A stretch of 64,000 bases of DNA from Paraburkholderia podalyriae (GCF_014397785.1 NZ_VZQQ01000003.1:62001-126000); one strand, 5' to 3'; shown: positions 41,801 to 52,337, counted from the first letter of the stretch. Notes: a model not told the origin generated them from the sequence alone. Translations and numbers: made by a program.

Positions 41801-43432
41801 TCAACGATCAAGCGCTGCTTTCAGCAGCTTTCGAGTGTAAGGATGCGCCGGCGCCGCAAAAATCTTCTCGACTTCGCCCGTCTCGACAATCGATCCGTTC
41901 TGCATCACCACGACGCGGTGCGCCATTGCCCCGATCACTTCCAGATCGTGGCTGATGAACACGAAGCCGAGGTTGTATTTGTGCTGCAGCCCGGCGAGCA
42001 GCTTGAGCACCTGCTGCTGGATCGAGACGTCTAGCGCGCTGGTCGGTTCGTCGAGGATCAGCACGCGCGGCTCCAGTACCAGCGCGCGCGCGATCGCGAT
42101 GCGCTGGCGCTGGCCGCCCGAAAATTCATGCGGATACCGATACAGCGCGGTACGGTCGATGCCGACTTCGCGCAGCACCGCGAGCACCTTGTCGCGCCGC
42201 GCCTGCGGTGTCATCTGCGGTCGATGCAGCGCAAGACCCTCGCCGACGATCCGCTCGATCGTCTGCCGCGGCGAAAGTGAGCTAAAAGGGTCCTGAAAGA
42301 CGACCTGCATGTTCGAGCGCAATGCGGTCTTTTCGGCGCCGCGATAGCTCGCGAGCGCCCTGCCCTGAAACTCGATCTCGCCCTGAGCGGTGCGCTGCAG
42401 ACCGAGCAGCGCCATCGCGAGCGTCGACTTCCCCGAACCCGACTCGCCGACGATGCCGAGCGTCTCGCCCTGGCGTACCGACACGTTCGCGTCGTCGACC
42501 GCGCGAAACCGCCCCGCGCCCAACCAGCCACGCAGGCCCGAAAGTTTCGTTCGGAAGTCGACCGATACGTCGCGCGCTTCGAGCAGCACCGGCGAGATCG
42601 GCAACACCGGCACGACCTCTCGCTGCGGCCGGCTCGCGAGCAGCCGCTGCGTATACGGATGGCGCGGCGCTTCGAACACCTGCTCGACCGTGCCGGTTTC
42701 GACCAGCACGCCCCGCTCCATCACCGCGACGCGCTGCGCGAAGTGACGCACGAGGTTCAGGTCGTGCGTGATCAAAAGAACGGCCATGCCGCGCTTTTGT
42801 GCTTCGTCGCGCTGCAGTTCCAGCAGCAGTTCGACGATCTGCGCACGAATCGTCACATCCAGCGCGGTGGTCGGCTCGTCGGCGAGCAACAGGCGCGGCC
42901 GGCAGGCGAGTGCCATCGCGATCATCGCGCGCTGCCGCTGGCCGCCCGACAGCTGATGCGGGTAGCTGTCGACACGTTTCTGCGGCTCGGTGATGCCGGT
43001 GCGCGCAAGCAGCGCGACCGCGCGCCTGCGCGCCTCGGTCGCGCTGACGCCATCGTGCACGACGATCGTCTCCGCAATCTGGTCGCCGATCGTATACAGC
43101 GGATTGAGCGCGGTCATCGGCTCCTGGAAGATCATTGCGATGGCCGAGCCACGCAGGCCACGCATCGCACGCTCGCTCTTCGCGAGCAGGTCTTCGCCAT
43201 TGAAACGGATCGCGCCGCTCACCTGCGCGTCGTTGAGCAGGCGCAGCACCGACAGCGCGGTCACGCTCTTGCCCGAGCCCGATTCGCCGACGAGCGCGAC
43301 GCGTTCACCGCGCGCAATCGCGAGCGTGACGTCGTCGACGGCCATCGTGTCGCCGAACGCGACACGCAGATGGTCGAGTTCGAGCAGCGGCGTATCCGTC
43401 GACTGCGGATCGATTTGCGGCAGCGCGCTCAT
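41801..43432 (-). CDS. yejF: Peptide ABC importer ATPase (twin cassette) YejF
   Basis: Energises the YejABEF importer. ATG at 43432 overlaps the yejE stop by four bases (ATGA), giving 543 residues with two oligopeptide-type cassettes. Cassette 1: [40 protein letters not shown]. Cassette 2: [53 protein letters not shown]. Both nucleotide sites look complete. YejF-type fusion of the OppD- and OppF-like subunits is characteristic of this system. Confidence 0.95.
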   Translation of the reverse strand: MSALPQIDPQSTDTPLLELDHLRVAFGDTMAVDDVTLAIARGERVALVGESGSGKSVTALSVLRLLNDAQVSGAIRFNGEDLLAKSERAMRGLRGSAIAMIFQEPMTALNPLYTIGDQIAETIVVHDGVSATEARRRAVALLARTGITEPQKRVDSYPHQLSGGQRQRAMIAMALACRPRLLLADEPTTALDVTIRAQIVELLLELQRDEAQKRGMAVLLITHDLNLVRHFAQRVAVMERGVLVETGTVEQVFEAPRHPYTQRLLASRPQREVVPVLPISPVLLEARDVSVDFRTKLSGLRGWLGAGRFRAVDDANVSVRQGETLGIVGESGSGKSTLAMALLGLQRTAQGEIEFQGRALASYRGAEKTALRSNMQVVFQDPFSSLSPRQTIERIVGEGLALHRPQMTPQARRDKVLAVLREVGIDRTALYRYPHEFSGGQRQRIAIARALVLEPRVLILDEPTSALDVSIQQQVLKLLAGLQHKYNLGFVFISHDLEVIGAMAHRVVVMQNGSIVETGEVEKIFAAPAHPYTRKLLKAALDR

Positions 43433-44535
43433 TGCCGGCCTCCGGCGCGCATGGCATCGGAGATACGCGTGTCGAGCGCGTTGCGCAGCGCGTCGCCCAT
43501 GAAGGTCAACAGCAGCAGCATCGTCACCAGCACGCCGAAGGTCGACATCGAGATCCACCACGCGTCGAGATTCGCCTTGCCCTGCGCAAGCAGTTCGCCA
43601 AGGCTCGGCGTCGGCGGCGGCACGCCGAGGCCGAGGAAGTCGAGGCTCGTTAGCGCGAGAATCGCGCTGCTCATGCTGAACGGCAGAAACGTGATGACCG
43701 GCGTCAGGCTATTCGGCAACACGTGACGCCAGATGATCTGCCCATGCGACAGGCCCATCGCGCGCGCGGCGCGCACATAGTCCTGCTGGCGGTTGCGCAG
43801 GAATTCGGCGCGCACGTAATCGGACAGGCCGATCCAGTTGAACAGCGACAGCAGCACGATCAGCAGCGCGAAACTGCGCTCGAAGATCGACGAAAAGATG
43901 ATCAGCAGATAGAGCTGCGGCATCGCGTTCCAGATCTCGATCAGACGCTGTCCGACGATATCGGTTCGCCCTCCGAAGTAACCTTGCACCGCTCCCGCGG
44001 CGATGCCGACTATCGTGCTGATCACGGTCAGCACGAGCCCGAACACGACCGACACGCCGAAGCCGTACAGCAGACGCGCGAACAGATCGCGGCCGCGGTC
44101 GTCGGTGCCGAGCCAGTTTTCGCGCGACGGCGGCGCCGGGTTGGGCGCCTTGGAGAAGTAATTGAGCGTGTCGTAGTAGTAGTGATTCGGCGGATACAGC
44201 GCGAAATTGCCCGGCGCATCGAAGCGGCGACGGATGTGCGGATCGAGATAATCGGTCGGCGTGGGAAAGTCGCCACCGAAGGTAGTCTCGGCGTAGGTCT
44301 TGACCAGCGGGAAATACAGATGGCCGTCGTAGCGCACGACGACCGGCTTGTCGTTCGACCACAGCGGCCCCACGAGGCTCGCCGCGAACGCGGCGACGAA
44401 GATGATCAGGCTCCAGTAGCCGAGACGCTGCTGGCGAAAACGCCGCCACACGCGGCGCATCGGCGACGGCGACATCAGTGCGCGCGCGGGTTCGGTGCGC
44501 GCCGCCGCATCGGCGGAAAGGCGGGCTCGATTCAT
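43429..44535 (-). CDS. yejE: Peptide ABC importer permease YejE
   Basis: Inner-membrane subunit, 368 residues (ATG at 44535, MNRARLSADAAARTEPARAL), start overlapping the yejB stop by one base (TGATG). A basic cytosolic N-terminus and one helix (about 38-58) precede a large periplasmic loop rich in Tyr and Pro (FDAPGNFALYPPNHYYYDTL), typical of YejE. The BPD_transp_1 domain follows, with EAA loop AARAMGLSHGQIIWRHVLPN. LGTDDRGRDLFARLLYG is the DppC/OppC-class signature. Confidence 0.94.
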   Translation of the reverse strand: MNRARLSADAAARTEPARALMSPSPMRRVWRRFRQQRLGYWSLIIFVAAFAASLVGPLWSNDKPVVVRYDGHLYFPLVKTYAETTFGGDFPTPTDYLDPHIRRRFDAPGNFALYPPNHYYYDTLNYFSKAPNPAPPSRENWLGTDDRGRDLFARLLYGFGVSVVFGLVLTVISTIVGIAAGAVQGYFGGRTDIVGQRLIEIWNAMPQLYLLIIFSSIFERSFALLIVLLSLFNWIGLSDYVRAEFLRNRQQDYVRAARAMGLSHGQIIWRHVLPNSLTPVITFLPFSMSSAILALTSLDFLGLGVPPPTPSLGELLAQGKANLDAWWISMSTFGVLVTMLLLLTFMGDALRNALDTRISDAMRAGGRQ

Positions 44536-45572
44536 CAGCGCTCCAGTTGTTCGAATTGGATGCGGGGATCGACCCACACATAGCAAAGGTCGGAGATCAG
44601 CCGCGTGACGAGGCCGATCAGCGTGAACAGATATAACGTGCCGAGCACGACCGGATAGTCCCGCCGCATCACCGATTCATACGACAGCAACCCGAGCCCG
44701 TCGAGCGAGAACAGCGTTTCGATCAGCAGGCTGCCAGTGAAAAACGCGCCGATGAACGCGCCCGGGAAGTTGACGATCAGCGGCAGCAGCGCATTACGAA
44801 ACACGTGCTTCCACAGCACCCGCCGCTCGGACAAACCTTTGGCGCGTGCGGTCAGCACGTACTGCTTGCGGATTTCGTCGAGGAACGCGTTTTTCGTCAG
44901 CATCGTGACGACCGCGAAGCTGCCCACCACCGATGCCGTGATCGGCAACGTGATATGCCACAGGTAGTCGAGGATCTTGCCGACGAAGCTCAACTGGTCC
45001 CAGTTGTCAGAGGTGAGGTTGCGCAGCGGAAACAGCTGCAGGAACGTGCCACCGCCGAACAGCACGAGCAACAGCACGCCGAGCACGAAACCGGGAATCG
45101 CGTAGCCGACCAGCACGACGAGGCTCGTCGCGATATCGAAGTGTGAACCGTTGCGCACCGCCTTCGCGATGCCGAGCGGCACCGATATCAGATAGGTGAG
45201 AAAAAACGTCCACAGGCCGATGCTGATCGAAACCGGCAGCTTCGACACGATCAGCGACCACACGCTCTGATGACGGAAATAGCTCTGGCCGAGGTCGAAG
45301 GTCGCGAAGCGCTTGAGCATCAGCACATAGCGTTCGAGCGGCGGCTTGTCGAAGCCGTACAACTGCTTCAGTTGCGCGATCTGTTGCGCGTCGACGCCGC
45401 TATGCGAGCGCAGCCCGAACGGCGAGGCGCCCTCCGCGCCCTTGCGCAGCTCGTGCTGCATCTGCTCGACCGGGCCGCCCGGCACGAACTGAATCACGAC
45501 GAAGGTCAGCGTCAGCACGCCGAGCAGCGTCGGGATCATCAGCAGCAGGCGTTTGAGGATGTAGCTCCACAT
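44535..45572 (-). CDS. yejB: Peptide ABC importer permease YejB
   Basis: Inner-membrane subunit, 345 residues (ATG at 45572, MWSYILKRLLLMIPTLLGVL). It has six predicted helices, the DppB-class N-terminus and the EAA loop TARAKGLSERRVLWKHVFRN. The long periplasmic segment after helix 1 contains VEQMQHELRKGAEG and YGFDKPPLERYV, both YejB-like. It starts 49 bases after the yejA stop and is coupled to yejE. Confidence 0.94.
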   Translation of the reverse strand: MWSYILKRLLLMIPTLLGVLTLTFVVIQFVPGGPVEQMQHELRKGAEGASPFGLRSHSGVDAQQIAQLKQLYGFDKPPLERYVLMLKRFATFDLGQSYFRHQSVWSLIVSKLPVSISIGLWTFFLTYLISVPLGIAKAVRNGSHFDIATSLVVLVGYAIPGFVLGVLLLVLFGGGTFLQLFPLRNLTSDNWDQLSFVGKILDYLWHITLPITASVVGSFAVVTMLTKNAFLDEIRKQYVLTARAKGLSERRVLWKHVFRNALLPLIVNFPGAFIGAFFTGSLLIETLFSLDGLGLLSYESVMRRDYPVVLGTLYLFTLIGLVTRLISDLCYVWVDPRIQFEQLER

Positions 45573-45621
45573 AGGCGGTGTTCCAGTGCGAACGCGTTGG
45601 TGGGGGCGATGGATCTGCGGA

Positions 45622-47538
45622 TCAGTCGGCGCCGCCCGTGGGCGTGCGCGCCTGCGGATCCTCGTGCCACCACATCGTCGTGATCCAGCCCTCCGCGCCA
45701 TAGTACAGCGGCAGCGTCTTCGGCCACGCGAGCCCGCGCTTGAACGCGACGCGATGCGTGCCGCTGTACCAGTGCGGCACCACATAGTAGCCATGCGTCA
45801 GCAGACGGTCGAGCGCGTGCGCGGCATCGGTCAGTTGCCCGCGCGTTTGCGCATGCACGAGCGCGCTCAACACCGCGTCGACGGCCGGCGACTTCAGGCC
45901 GATCGCGTTGTCCGAGCCGGGCGTATCGGCGGCCTTGCTGCCGAAGCGGGTGATCTGCTCGGAGCCCGGCACCTGCACGTCGGGCATGCGAATCGTCGTC
46001 ACGTCGAAGTCGAATGCGTCGAGCCGCTTCTGATAGACCGCGAAGTCGGTGGTGCGGAAGTTCGCGGTGATGCCGAGCTTCTGCAGATTGCGCGTGAAGG
46101 TCGCGATGATCGGCTCCATCGACGAAGCCGAACCCGAGTCGTCGAGTATCTCGAACTGGAACGGCTCGCCCTTCGCATTGCGCAGCGAACCGTCGCGATA
46201 GGTCCAGCCGGCCTGCTGCAGCAGATCGCGTGCCTGCAGCAGGTTGGCGCGCAGCGACCCGGGCGGATCGGTGTCGGGCTGCTTCGGCACCGGCCCGAAT
46301 ACCGCCGGGTCGAGTTGGGCGCGAAACGGCTCGAGCAGCGCGAGCTCCCCTGGCGACGGCGGCCCCTTCGCCTGCCATCCGGTGTTGGCGAAATAGCTGT
46401 CGATGCGCGTGTACTGACTGAAAAACAGCTGGCGGTTCAGCCATTGAAAGTCGAGCGCGAGGTCGAGCGCCTTGCGCACCCGCACGTCCTGGAACAACGG
46501 CCGGCGCGTGTTGAGGAAAAAGCCCTGCATGCCGGTGCCGTTGTGCTGCGGGAACTCGCGTTTGATCAACTCGCCGCTGTCGAACTTCTTGCCGACGTCG
46601 CGCCGCACCCAGTTGCGCGCGATATATTCGACGAGCGCATCGTACTCGCCGGCCTTGAACGCCTCGAGCCGCGCGGTGCTGTCCGCATACAGCTTGTAGA
46701 CGATGCGATCGAAGTTGTTCACGCCGACGCGCACCGGCAGATCGGCGCCCCAGTAGTGCGGGTCGCGCTTGAACGTGATCGTGCGGCCGTTGTCGTAGCT
46801 GTCGATCAGATACGGCCCGCTGCCGATTGGCTTTTCGAATGCGAGCTGGTCGAACGGAATGCGGCTGCCGTCCGGCTTCATCCCCCACTTGCGCGAGAAC
46901 ACCGGCATGCTGCCCGCGAGCAGCGGCAACTCGCGATTGCGCTCGCGAAACTCGAAGCGCACCGTGGCCGGATCGACGACGACCGCGCGCTTGATCTCGC
47001 TGAAAAGCGATGCGAACTGCGGCGCGGCCTGCGGGCTCTTCAATGTGTCGAGCGAGAACTTGACGTCGTCGGCGGTCACGGGATCGCCGTTCGAAAAGCG
47101 CGCGCGCGGATTGATGTGGAAGGTAACCGACAGGCCGTCCGGGGCGACGACGATGTCGTCGGCGAGCAGCCCGTAGGCGGACGCGACTTCATCGCTGCTG
47201 CCGATCGTCAGGCTCTCGAACATCGTCTCGAGGCCGGGCGCCGCATTGCCGCGCAGCGTGAACGGATTGAACTTGTCGAAGCTCGTCAGACGGCTCGGGT
47301 TCGCGAGCACGAGCGTGCCGCCTTTCGGCGCATCAGGATTGACGTAATCGAAGTGCCTGAAGCCGGCCGGATATTTTGGCTCGCCGTATTGCGCGATCGC
47401 ATGCGCGGCATGCGCGTGCGGCGCGGCGAGCAGACTCACGCACAGCAGCGCGACGGCGAACGCGGCGCGCAAGGGTCCGTGGATCACGCTGTGTCGAAGT
47501 CCCTCAGGCGTTTGAACCCGTCGCGAGCCAGTTGTCAT
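45622..47538 (-). CDS. yejA: Peptide ABC importer solute-binding protein YejA
   Basis: Periplasmic family-5 binding protein of the microcin C / oligopeptide importer, 638 residues from ATG 47538 (MTTGSRRVQTPEGLRHSVIH). The signal peptide extends to about residue 45 (AVALLCVSLLAAPHAHAAHA). YejA-type features: YGEPKYPAGFRHFDYVNPDA, MFESLTIGSSDEVASAYGLL, NPRARFSNGDPVTADDVKFS, GSGPYLIDSYDNGR and a C-terminal HWYSGTHRVAFKRGLAWP. It is the first gene of yejABEF. In E. coli the system imports peptide antibiotics and muropeptide-like ligands; specificity here is inferred. Confidence 0.94.
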   Translation of the reverse strand: MTTGSRRVQTPEGLRHSVIHGPLRAAFAVALLCVSLLAAPHAHAAHAIAQYGEPKYPAGFRHFDYVNPDAPKGGTLVLANPSRLTSFDKFNPFTLRGNAAPGLETMFESLTIGSSDEVASAYGLLADDIVVAPDGLSVTFHINPRARFSNGDPVTADDVKFSLDTLKSPQAAPQFASLFSEIKRAVVVDPATVRFEFRERNRELPLLAGSMPVFSRKWGMKPDGSRIPFDQLAFEKPIGSGPYLIDSYDNGRTITFKRDPHYWGADLPVRVGVNNFDRIVYKLYADSTARLEAFKAGEYDALVEYIARNWVRRDVGKKFDSGELIKREFPQHNGTGMQGFFLNTRRPLFQDVRVRKALDLALDFQWLNRQLFFSQYTRIDSYFANTGWQAKGPPSPGELALLEPFRAQLDPAVFGPVPKQPDTDPPGSLRANLLQARDLLQQAGWTYRDGSLRNAKGEPFQFEILDDSGSASSMEPIIATFTRNLQKLGITANFRTTDFAVYQKRLDAFDFDVTTIRMPDVQVPGSEQITRFGSKAADTPGSDNAIGLKSPAVDAVLSALVHAQTRGQLTDAAHALDRLLTHGYYVVPHWYSGTHRVAFKRGLAWPKTLPLYYGAEGWITTMWWHEDPQARTPTGGAD

Positions 47539-47646
47539 GGAGTCGTGCTGGTAAGTGGGCAGTGGCAATGTGGGGGATTCTACCCAATTAGCTTGCGCGA
47601 TCTGGCGGCCGACTGCGACGGAATGCGCAGCGATATGTTTCAGCGC

Positions 47647-47675
47647 AAAAACAAAAACCGCCTCGAAAGGCGGTT
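47647..47675 (-). terminator. Terminator for the PXPV-repeat protein gene
   Basis: AACCGCCT / AGGCGGTT with a CGAA loop (47656-47675). On the minus strand the stem is followed by a T-rich run (complement of 47647-47657). Confidence 0.82.
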
Positions 47676-47726
47676 CTGTTATCGCTGTGGCCGGTTGGCG
47701 CGCCGCGGTGTCGACGCTGTGCCGAC

Positions 47727-48074
47727 TCAGTGCCAGCCGCGATGTTGGTCGTAGTGACCGCGCGCATAGTCGCCGCGACCCGGCGGATGGTGGCGATACC
47801 AGTCGTCGCGCGCCCAGTAGCGACGACCGTCCCAGTAGCGGTCGCCATGCCAGCCGACCACGATTTGCGGACCGCCGTAGTACACGGGAGCCGGCTGATA
47901 GATGACGGGAGGCGGCGGCGGAGGCGGCGGTGCGTAGACCGGAGCCGGTGCGACGTAGACCGGCGCGGGAATGCCGATATTGACCCCGATGTTAAGCCCC
48001 GCGGCCATCGCGGCACCCGATGCAGCCAACGTCAACACGCCGAGCATGAGCGGAACAACACGAGCGGACTTCAT
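47727..48074 (-). CDS. Small secreted PXPV-repeat protein
   Basis: 115-residue exported protein. Sec signal peptide (residues 1-24, cleavage after AMA) precedes a Val/Pro-rich stretch of PxPV-type repeats (IPAPVYVAPAPVYAPPPPPP) and a C-terminal Trp/Tyr/His/Arg-rich tail (WHGDRYWDGRRYWARDDWYR). The PXPV family is common in Burkholderiales and has no known function; a cell-envelope role is likely. It is monocistronic with its own terminator. Confidence 0.85.
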   Translation of the reverse strand: MKSARVVPLMLGVLTLAASGAAMAAGLNIGVNIGIPAPVYVAPAPVYAPPPPPPPPVIYQPAPVYYGGPQIVVGWHGDRYWDGRRYWARDDWYRHHPPGRGDYARGHYDQHRGWH

Positions 48075-48536
48075 TGATCACCCTTGTAAGAACATGTTTT
48101 GTTGGCGGAAATATAGCGCAACACAGCACCTCGCGTATTTCAGGTTTGTAATAACTGATGCTGACAATCTCGTCCCCACGGCGGCGTAACGTGCGGTTAC
48201 ATCCGCCAGACGGTCGTGAAAAACCGCCGCCCGCGCGGGCGATGACCGTCCGCCTGCAGGCCTCACGCAAACGAACATTTTCTGTGTTCGAAAGAACATT
48301 TTGACCCGACATCCTGCGCTTCTGTCATCCGACCACCGGTTCGAACTCAAGCAAAAATCGTTAAATTTCCCCGAAAAATCAGTACATACATGCCGACAAT
48401 TAATGGTTTCCCCGGATATCCGGTCTGTTTCCAAGTGGTAGGATGACTTCCAGCGAAAACCAATAAATGTTCGAATTCGCGCACAACCGAGCACGGCTTC
48501 CGAAAGCCATTGCTCCGTGCGCCACGGAGACTGATT
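48075..48536. other. Regulatory gap before the MFS / glycosidase / porin cluster
   Basis: 462 bases with no supported gene, rich in symmetric sites: the perfect 12-bp palindrome CCGGATATCCGG (48412-48423), CGAACA / TGTTCG arms (48272-48277 and 48285-48290) and GTTCGAAC near 48339. Such sites suggest a LacI- or GntR-type operator for the downstream sugar cluster, though no local regulator gene is present on this side. Confidence 0.45.
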
Positions 48537-49823
48537 TTGAAAACGATCAAGGGATTGCGCTGGTGGATCATCGCCCTCGTTTGCGTTGGGACGATTGTCA
48601 ACTACCTGTCGCGCAACGCGCTCGGCGTGATGGCGCCCGAGCTGATGAAGCTGCTGCACATGAGCACACGGCAGTACTCGTACGTGGTCGGCGCGTTCCA
48701 GGTCGGCTATACGGTGATGCAGCCCGTCTGCGGCCTGATCATCGATCTGATCGGCCTGCGCCTCGGCTTCGCCCTGTTCGCGTGCCTGTGGTCGCTGACC
48801 GGCGTGTTCCACGGTTTCGCGGGCAGCTGGTTGTCGCTTGCGGCGTTGCGCGGCCTCATGGGCCTATCCGAAGCGGTCGCGATTCCGGCCGGCATGAAGG
48901 TCGTCGCCGAATGGTTTCCCGATCGCGAGAAATCGGTCGCGGTCGGCTATTTCAATGCCGGTACCTCATTTGGCTCGCTGCTCGCGCCGCCGCTCGTGGT
49001 GTTCCTGTCGCTGCGCTACGGCTGGCAAAGTGCGTTTGCGGTGACCGGCGCCCTCGGCTTCGTGTGGGCCGCCGCCTGGTTCGTGCTGTACCGCTCGCCC
49101 GCCGAGCACAAGCGCGTGAGCGACGCCGAGCGTAGCGCGATCGCCGAAGGCCAGGCACCGCCCGCGGCGCGCCGCGCGAGCGTGCGTGAAGTGCTGCGCA
49201 CGCGCCGCTTTTGGGCGATCGCGCAAGCGCGCTTTTTCGCCGAGCCCGCGTGGCAGACGTTCAGCTTCTGGATTCCGCTGTATCTCGCCACGCAGCGTCA
49301 TATGGATCTGAAGCAGATCGCGATGTTCGCGTGGCTGCCGTTTCTCGCCGCGGACCTGGGCGGTCTGTTCGGCGGCTATCTGTCGCCATTCCTGATGAAG
49401 CATTTTCGCGTGCCGCTGATCTGGTCGCGTATCTCGGGCGTCGTGCTCGGCGCGCTGATGATGATCGGGCCCGCATCGATCGGTCTGGTCGCGTCGCCGT
49501 ACCAGGCCATCGCCCTCTTCTGCGTCGGCGGCTTCGCGCACCAGATGATCTCGGCGCTCGTCAACACGCTCGCCGCCGACGTATTCGATCCGGGCGAAGT
49601 CGGCACCGTCGCCGGCTTCGCGGGCATGGCCGCGTGGATCGGCGGCCTCGGCTTCTCGCTGATGGTCGGCGCGCTCGCCGATTCGATCGGCTACACGCCG
49701 CTGTTCGGCGCGCTCGGCGCGTTCGACCTCATCGGCGCGACGCTGCTGATCATCTTGATGCGCGGTGTGCCGCGCCACGGCCGCGCACGGCGCGCGGAGC
49801 TGAGCGTCAACACTGCTGCCTGA
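48537..49823 (+). CDS. MFS transporter, anion:cation symporter (ACS) family
   Basis: Secondary transporter of 428 residues with 12 predicted helices. The TTG start at 48537 follows GGAGA by six bases (LKTIKGLRWWIIALVCVGTI). Family features are NYLSRNALGVMAPEL, FQVGYTVMQPVCGLIIDLIG, RGLMGLSEAVAIPAGMKVVAEWFPDREKS and GYFNAGTSFGSLLAPPLVV. These match hexuronate/galactonate-type carriers. It starts a co-directional set with the GH31 enzyme (19 bases downstream) and the porin, suggesting uptake of the sugar released by the glycosidase. Confidence 0.92.
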   Translation: MKTIKGLRWWIIALVCVGTIVNYLSRNALGVMAPELMKLLHMSTRQYSYVVGAFQVGYTVMQPVCGLIIDLIGLRLGFALFACLWSLTGVFHGFAGSWLSLAALRGLMGLSEAVAIPAGMKVVAEWFPDREKSVAVGYFNAGTSFGSLLAPPLVVFLSLRYGWQSAFAVTGALGFVWAAAWFVLYRSPAEHKRVSDAERSAIAEGQAPPAARRASVREVLRTRRFWAIAQARFFAEPAWQTFSFWIPLYLATQRHMDLKQIAMFAWLPFLAADLGGLFGGYLSPFLMKHFRVPLIWSRISGVVLGALMMIGPASIGLVASPYQAIALFCVGGFAHQMISALVNTLAADVFDPGEVGTVAGFAGMAAWIGGLGFSLMVGALADSIGYTPLFGALGAFDLIGATLLIILMRGVPRHGRARRAELSVNTAA

Positions 49824-49842
49824 CCTCCCTCGAAGACTCATC

Positions 49843-52266
49843 ATGCCCTCATTGATCAATCTCAAACATCCGCCGCGCTTCGCGCTCGTCCCCACCGCGG
49901 GCAACCCGGTCGTGCTGACCGCGCAGCCGAATTGCCGCATCGAGCTGTTCGTGCTCGCCGAAGACATCATCCGCGTGCTCGTGCTGCCGGACGGCGCAAC
50001 GCGCGGCCCGCGCACATGGGCGATCGCGCCCGGCGCGGACGACGTGCCGCTCGAAGGCCGCGAGCGCCACGACCTGAGCGGTTTCACGCCGCCGCCATTC
50101 ACGGTGAACGAAGAAGCCGGGCACGTCGTGATCGAAACCGCACGCGTGCGCGTGAGCGTCGCGCTCGATGGCGGCGCCTGCGCATGGGACATCCTGCACG
50201 AAGGCACATGGCATCGCGTGATGAGCGATCGCAAGACCCAGGCGTACAACTTCGGCTGGTGGGACTCGCGCGTCTATCACTACGTCGAGCGCCGCCGCGA
50301 CGAAATGTACGTGGGCCTCGGCGAGCGTGCCGGCTCGCTCGATCGCGCGCAGCAAAGCTACGAGATGCGCAACATCGACGCGATGGGCTACAGCGCGCGC
50401 ACCACGGACCCGCTGTACAAGCACATCCCGTTCTACGTGACGTGGCAGCCGCAGACGTCGACGGGCTTCGGCCTGTTCTACGACACGCTCGCCGATTGCC
50501 GCTTCGACATGGGCCGCGAGCTCGACAACTATCACGGCCACTATCGGCACTTCATCGCCGAGCATGGCGACCTCGACTACTACTTCATCGCGTCGCCAGG
50601 TTCGCCGCTCGACGCCGTGCGCCGCTTCACGTGGCTCACCGGGCGTCCCGCATGGATGCCGAAGTGGGGCCTCGGCTACTCGGGCTCGACGATGAGCTAC
50701 ACTGACGCGCCGAACGCGCAAAAGCAGATGGGCGAATTCATCGAGCGGTGCCGCGAACACGACGTGCTGTGCGATTCTTTCCATCTGTCGTCGGGCTATA
50801 CGTCGATCGGGCCGAAGCGCTACGTGTTCAACTGGAATCGTGACAAGTTTCCGGACATCGACGGCTTCGTGCAAAGCTATCTCGATTACGGCGTGCGCCT
50901 GTGCGCAAACATCAAGCCGTGTCTGCTGCAGGATCACCCGGCGTTCGACGACGTCGCCCAGGCCGGCCTGCTGATCGAAGCGCCCGATGGCGAGCCCGCA
51001 TGGGTGCAGTTCTGGGACGAAGTCGGCGCGTATCTCGACTTCACGAATCCCGCGACGATCGACTGGTGGAAAGCGCGCGTGAAAGACGCACTGCTCAAAT
51101 ACGGCATCGCGGCCACCTGGAACGACAACAACGAGTTCGAGATCTGGTCGCCGCATTCGATCGCGCGCGGCTTCGGCAAGCCCTATCCGGCGCTTGAGGC
51201 GAAGGTATTGCAAACGCAGCTGATGATGCGCGCGTCGCGCGACGCGCAGCGCGAGCACGCGCCCGACAAACGGCCCTTCCTCGTGTCGCGCTCGGGCGGC
51301 GTCGGCATGCATCGCTACGTACAGACGTGGTCCGGCGACAACTACACGTCGTGGGAAACGCTGCGCTTCAATCTGAAGATGGGGCTTGGGCTCGCGATGT
51401 CGGGCGTGTCGAACTGCGGCCACGACATCGGCGGCTTCGCGGGTCCTGCACCGGAACCCGAGCTGTTCGCGCGCTGGGTCGCGTTCGGCATCTTCCTGCC
51501 GCGCTTTTCGATTCACTCGTGGAACGACGACGGCACCGTCAACGAACCGTGGATGCACCCCGAAGTCACGCGGCACGTCGCTGATCTGATCAAGCTGCGC
51601 TATCGCCTGATCCCGTATCTGTACGAGCTGCTGTGGCAATCGCATAGCGCGTACGAGCCGGTGCTGCGGCCGCTGTTCGCGGAGTTTCCGCACGATCCGC
51701 GCTGCCTCGTCGACGGCGACGACATGATGCTGGGCTCGTCGATGCTGGTCGCGCCGGTGGTCGATCCGGGCCAGAGCACGCGCGACGTGTACCTGCCGGC
51801 CGGTTCGCGCTGGGTGTCCTACTGGAGCGGCGAAGCGTTCGACGGCGGCCAGAGCGTCACGCTGCCCGCGCCGTTCGAGCGTCCGGTGTTCCTGCTGCGT
51901 GAAGGCGGCGTGATTGCGCTCAACATCGCGGAACAGCACTTCGGCCGTCCCGCCGACGAGCGCGCGTTCCTCGCGGTGCCGTATGCCGGCGCGGGCACCG
52001 CGCACGGCGGCTCCATCGTGGACGACGGCGAGACCGAAGCCTGGCGCGACGGCGAGCAAGGTCGCTGGAACGTCACGCTGACAGGCGACGCAAACACCTT
52101 GCGCGTGACGCTCGAGCGTCCGCAATGGATGCCGCGCGCGCAGCCGCAAGTTCGCGTGTTCGTGCCGATGCACGAAACACGCGCGATCGTCTGCACCAAC
52201 GGCACGCTCGCAGCCGATCACATCGCGGACGGCTGGCGCTGCCTGACGATTTCATTGCCGCACTGA
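49843..52266 (+). CDS. Glycoside hydrolase family 31 (alpha-glucosidase/xylosidase type)
   Basis: Retaining alpha-glycosidase, 807 residues, no signal peptide seen. After an N-terminal beta-sandwich comes the barrel: GYSGSTMSYTDAPNAQKQMG, then the nucleophile motif W-N-D-N-N-E with D428, and the acid/base region TWSGDNYTSWETL with D499. GGFAGPAPEPELFARWVAFG and FLPRFSIHSWNDDGTVNEPW follow. C-terminal beta domains include LVAPVVDPGQSTRDVYLPAG. It is cytosolic by appearance, so its substrate must enter through the porin and MFS carrier. The exact linkage (alpha-glucoside, xyloside or sulfoquinovoside) is open; the QQxRW pattern of sulfoquinovosidases was not seen. Confidence 0.9.
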   Translation: MPSLINLKHPPRFALVPTAGNPVVLTAQPNCRIELFVLAEDIIRVLVLPDGATRGPRTWAIAPGADDVPLEGRERHDLSGFTPPPFTVNEEAGHVVIETARVRVSVALDGGACAWDILHEGTWHRVMSDRKTQAYNFGWWDSRVYHYVERRRDEMYVGLGERAGSLDRAQQSYEMRNIDAMGYSARTTDPLYKHIPFYVTWQPQTSTGFGLFYDTLADCRFDMGRELDNYHGHYRHFIAEHGDLDYYFIASPGSPLDAVRRFTWLTGRPAWMPKWGLGYSGSTMSYTDAPNAQKQMGEFIERCREHDVLCDSFHLSSGYTSIGPKRYVFNWNRDKFPDIDGFVQSYLDYGVRLCANIKPCLLQDHPAFDDVAQAGLLIEAPDGEPAWVQFWDEVGAYLDFTNPATIDWWKARVKDALLKYGIAATWNDNNEFEIWSPHSIARGFGKPYPALEAKVLQTQLMMRASRDAQREHAPDKRPFLVSRSGGVGMHRYVQTWSGDNYTSWETLRFNLKMGLGLAMSGVSNCGHDIGGFAGPAPEPELFARWVAFGIFLPRFSIHSWNDDGTVNEPWMHPEVTRHVADLIKLRYRLIPYLYELLWQSHSAYEPVLRPLFAEFPHDPRCLVDGDDMMLGSSMLVAPVVDPGQSTRDVYLPAGSRWVSYWSGEAFDGGQSVTLPAPFERPVFLLREGGVIALNIAEQHFGRPADERAFLAVPYAGAGTAHGGSIVDDGETEAWRDGEQGRWNVTLTGDANTLRVTLERPQWMPRAQPQVRVFVPMHETRAIVCTNGTLAADHIADGWRCLTISLPH

Positions 52267-52337
52267 AACGCACCGAACAACAAACCGCACCGGCCCAAGG
52301 GATCGGGCCATCCATTCAGTCTGGAGACAGCCCAATC

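Noticed and set aside
45586..47754. A 722-residue frame on the + strand
   Set aside because: It is antisense to yejA, which has a signal peptide and family motifs.
49849..52221. A 790-residue frame on the - strand
   Set aside because: It is antisense to the GH31 gene with its intact active-site motifs.
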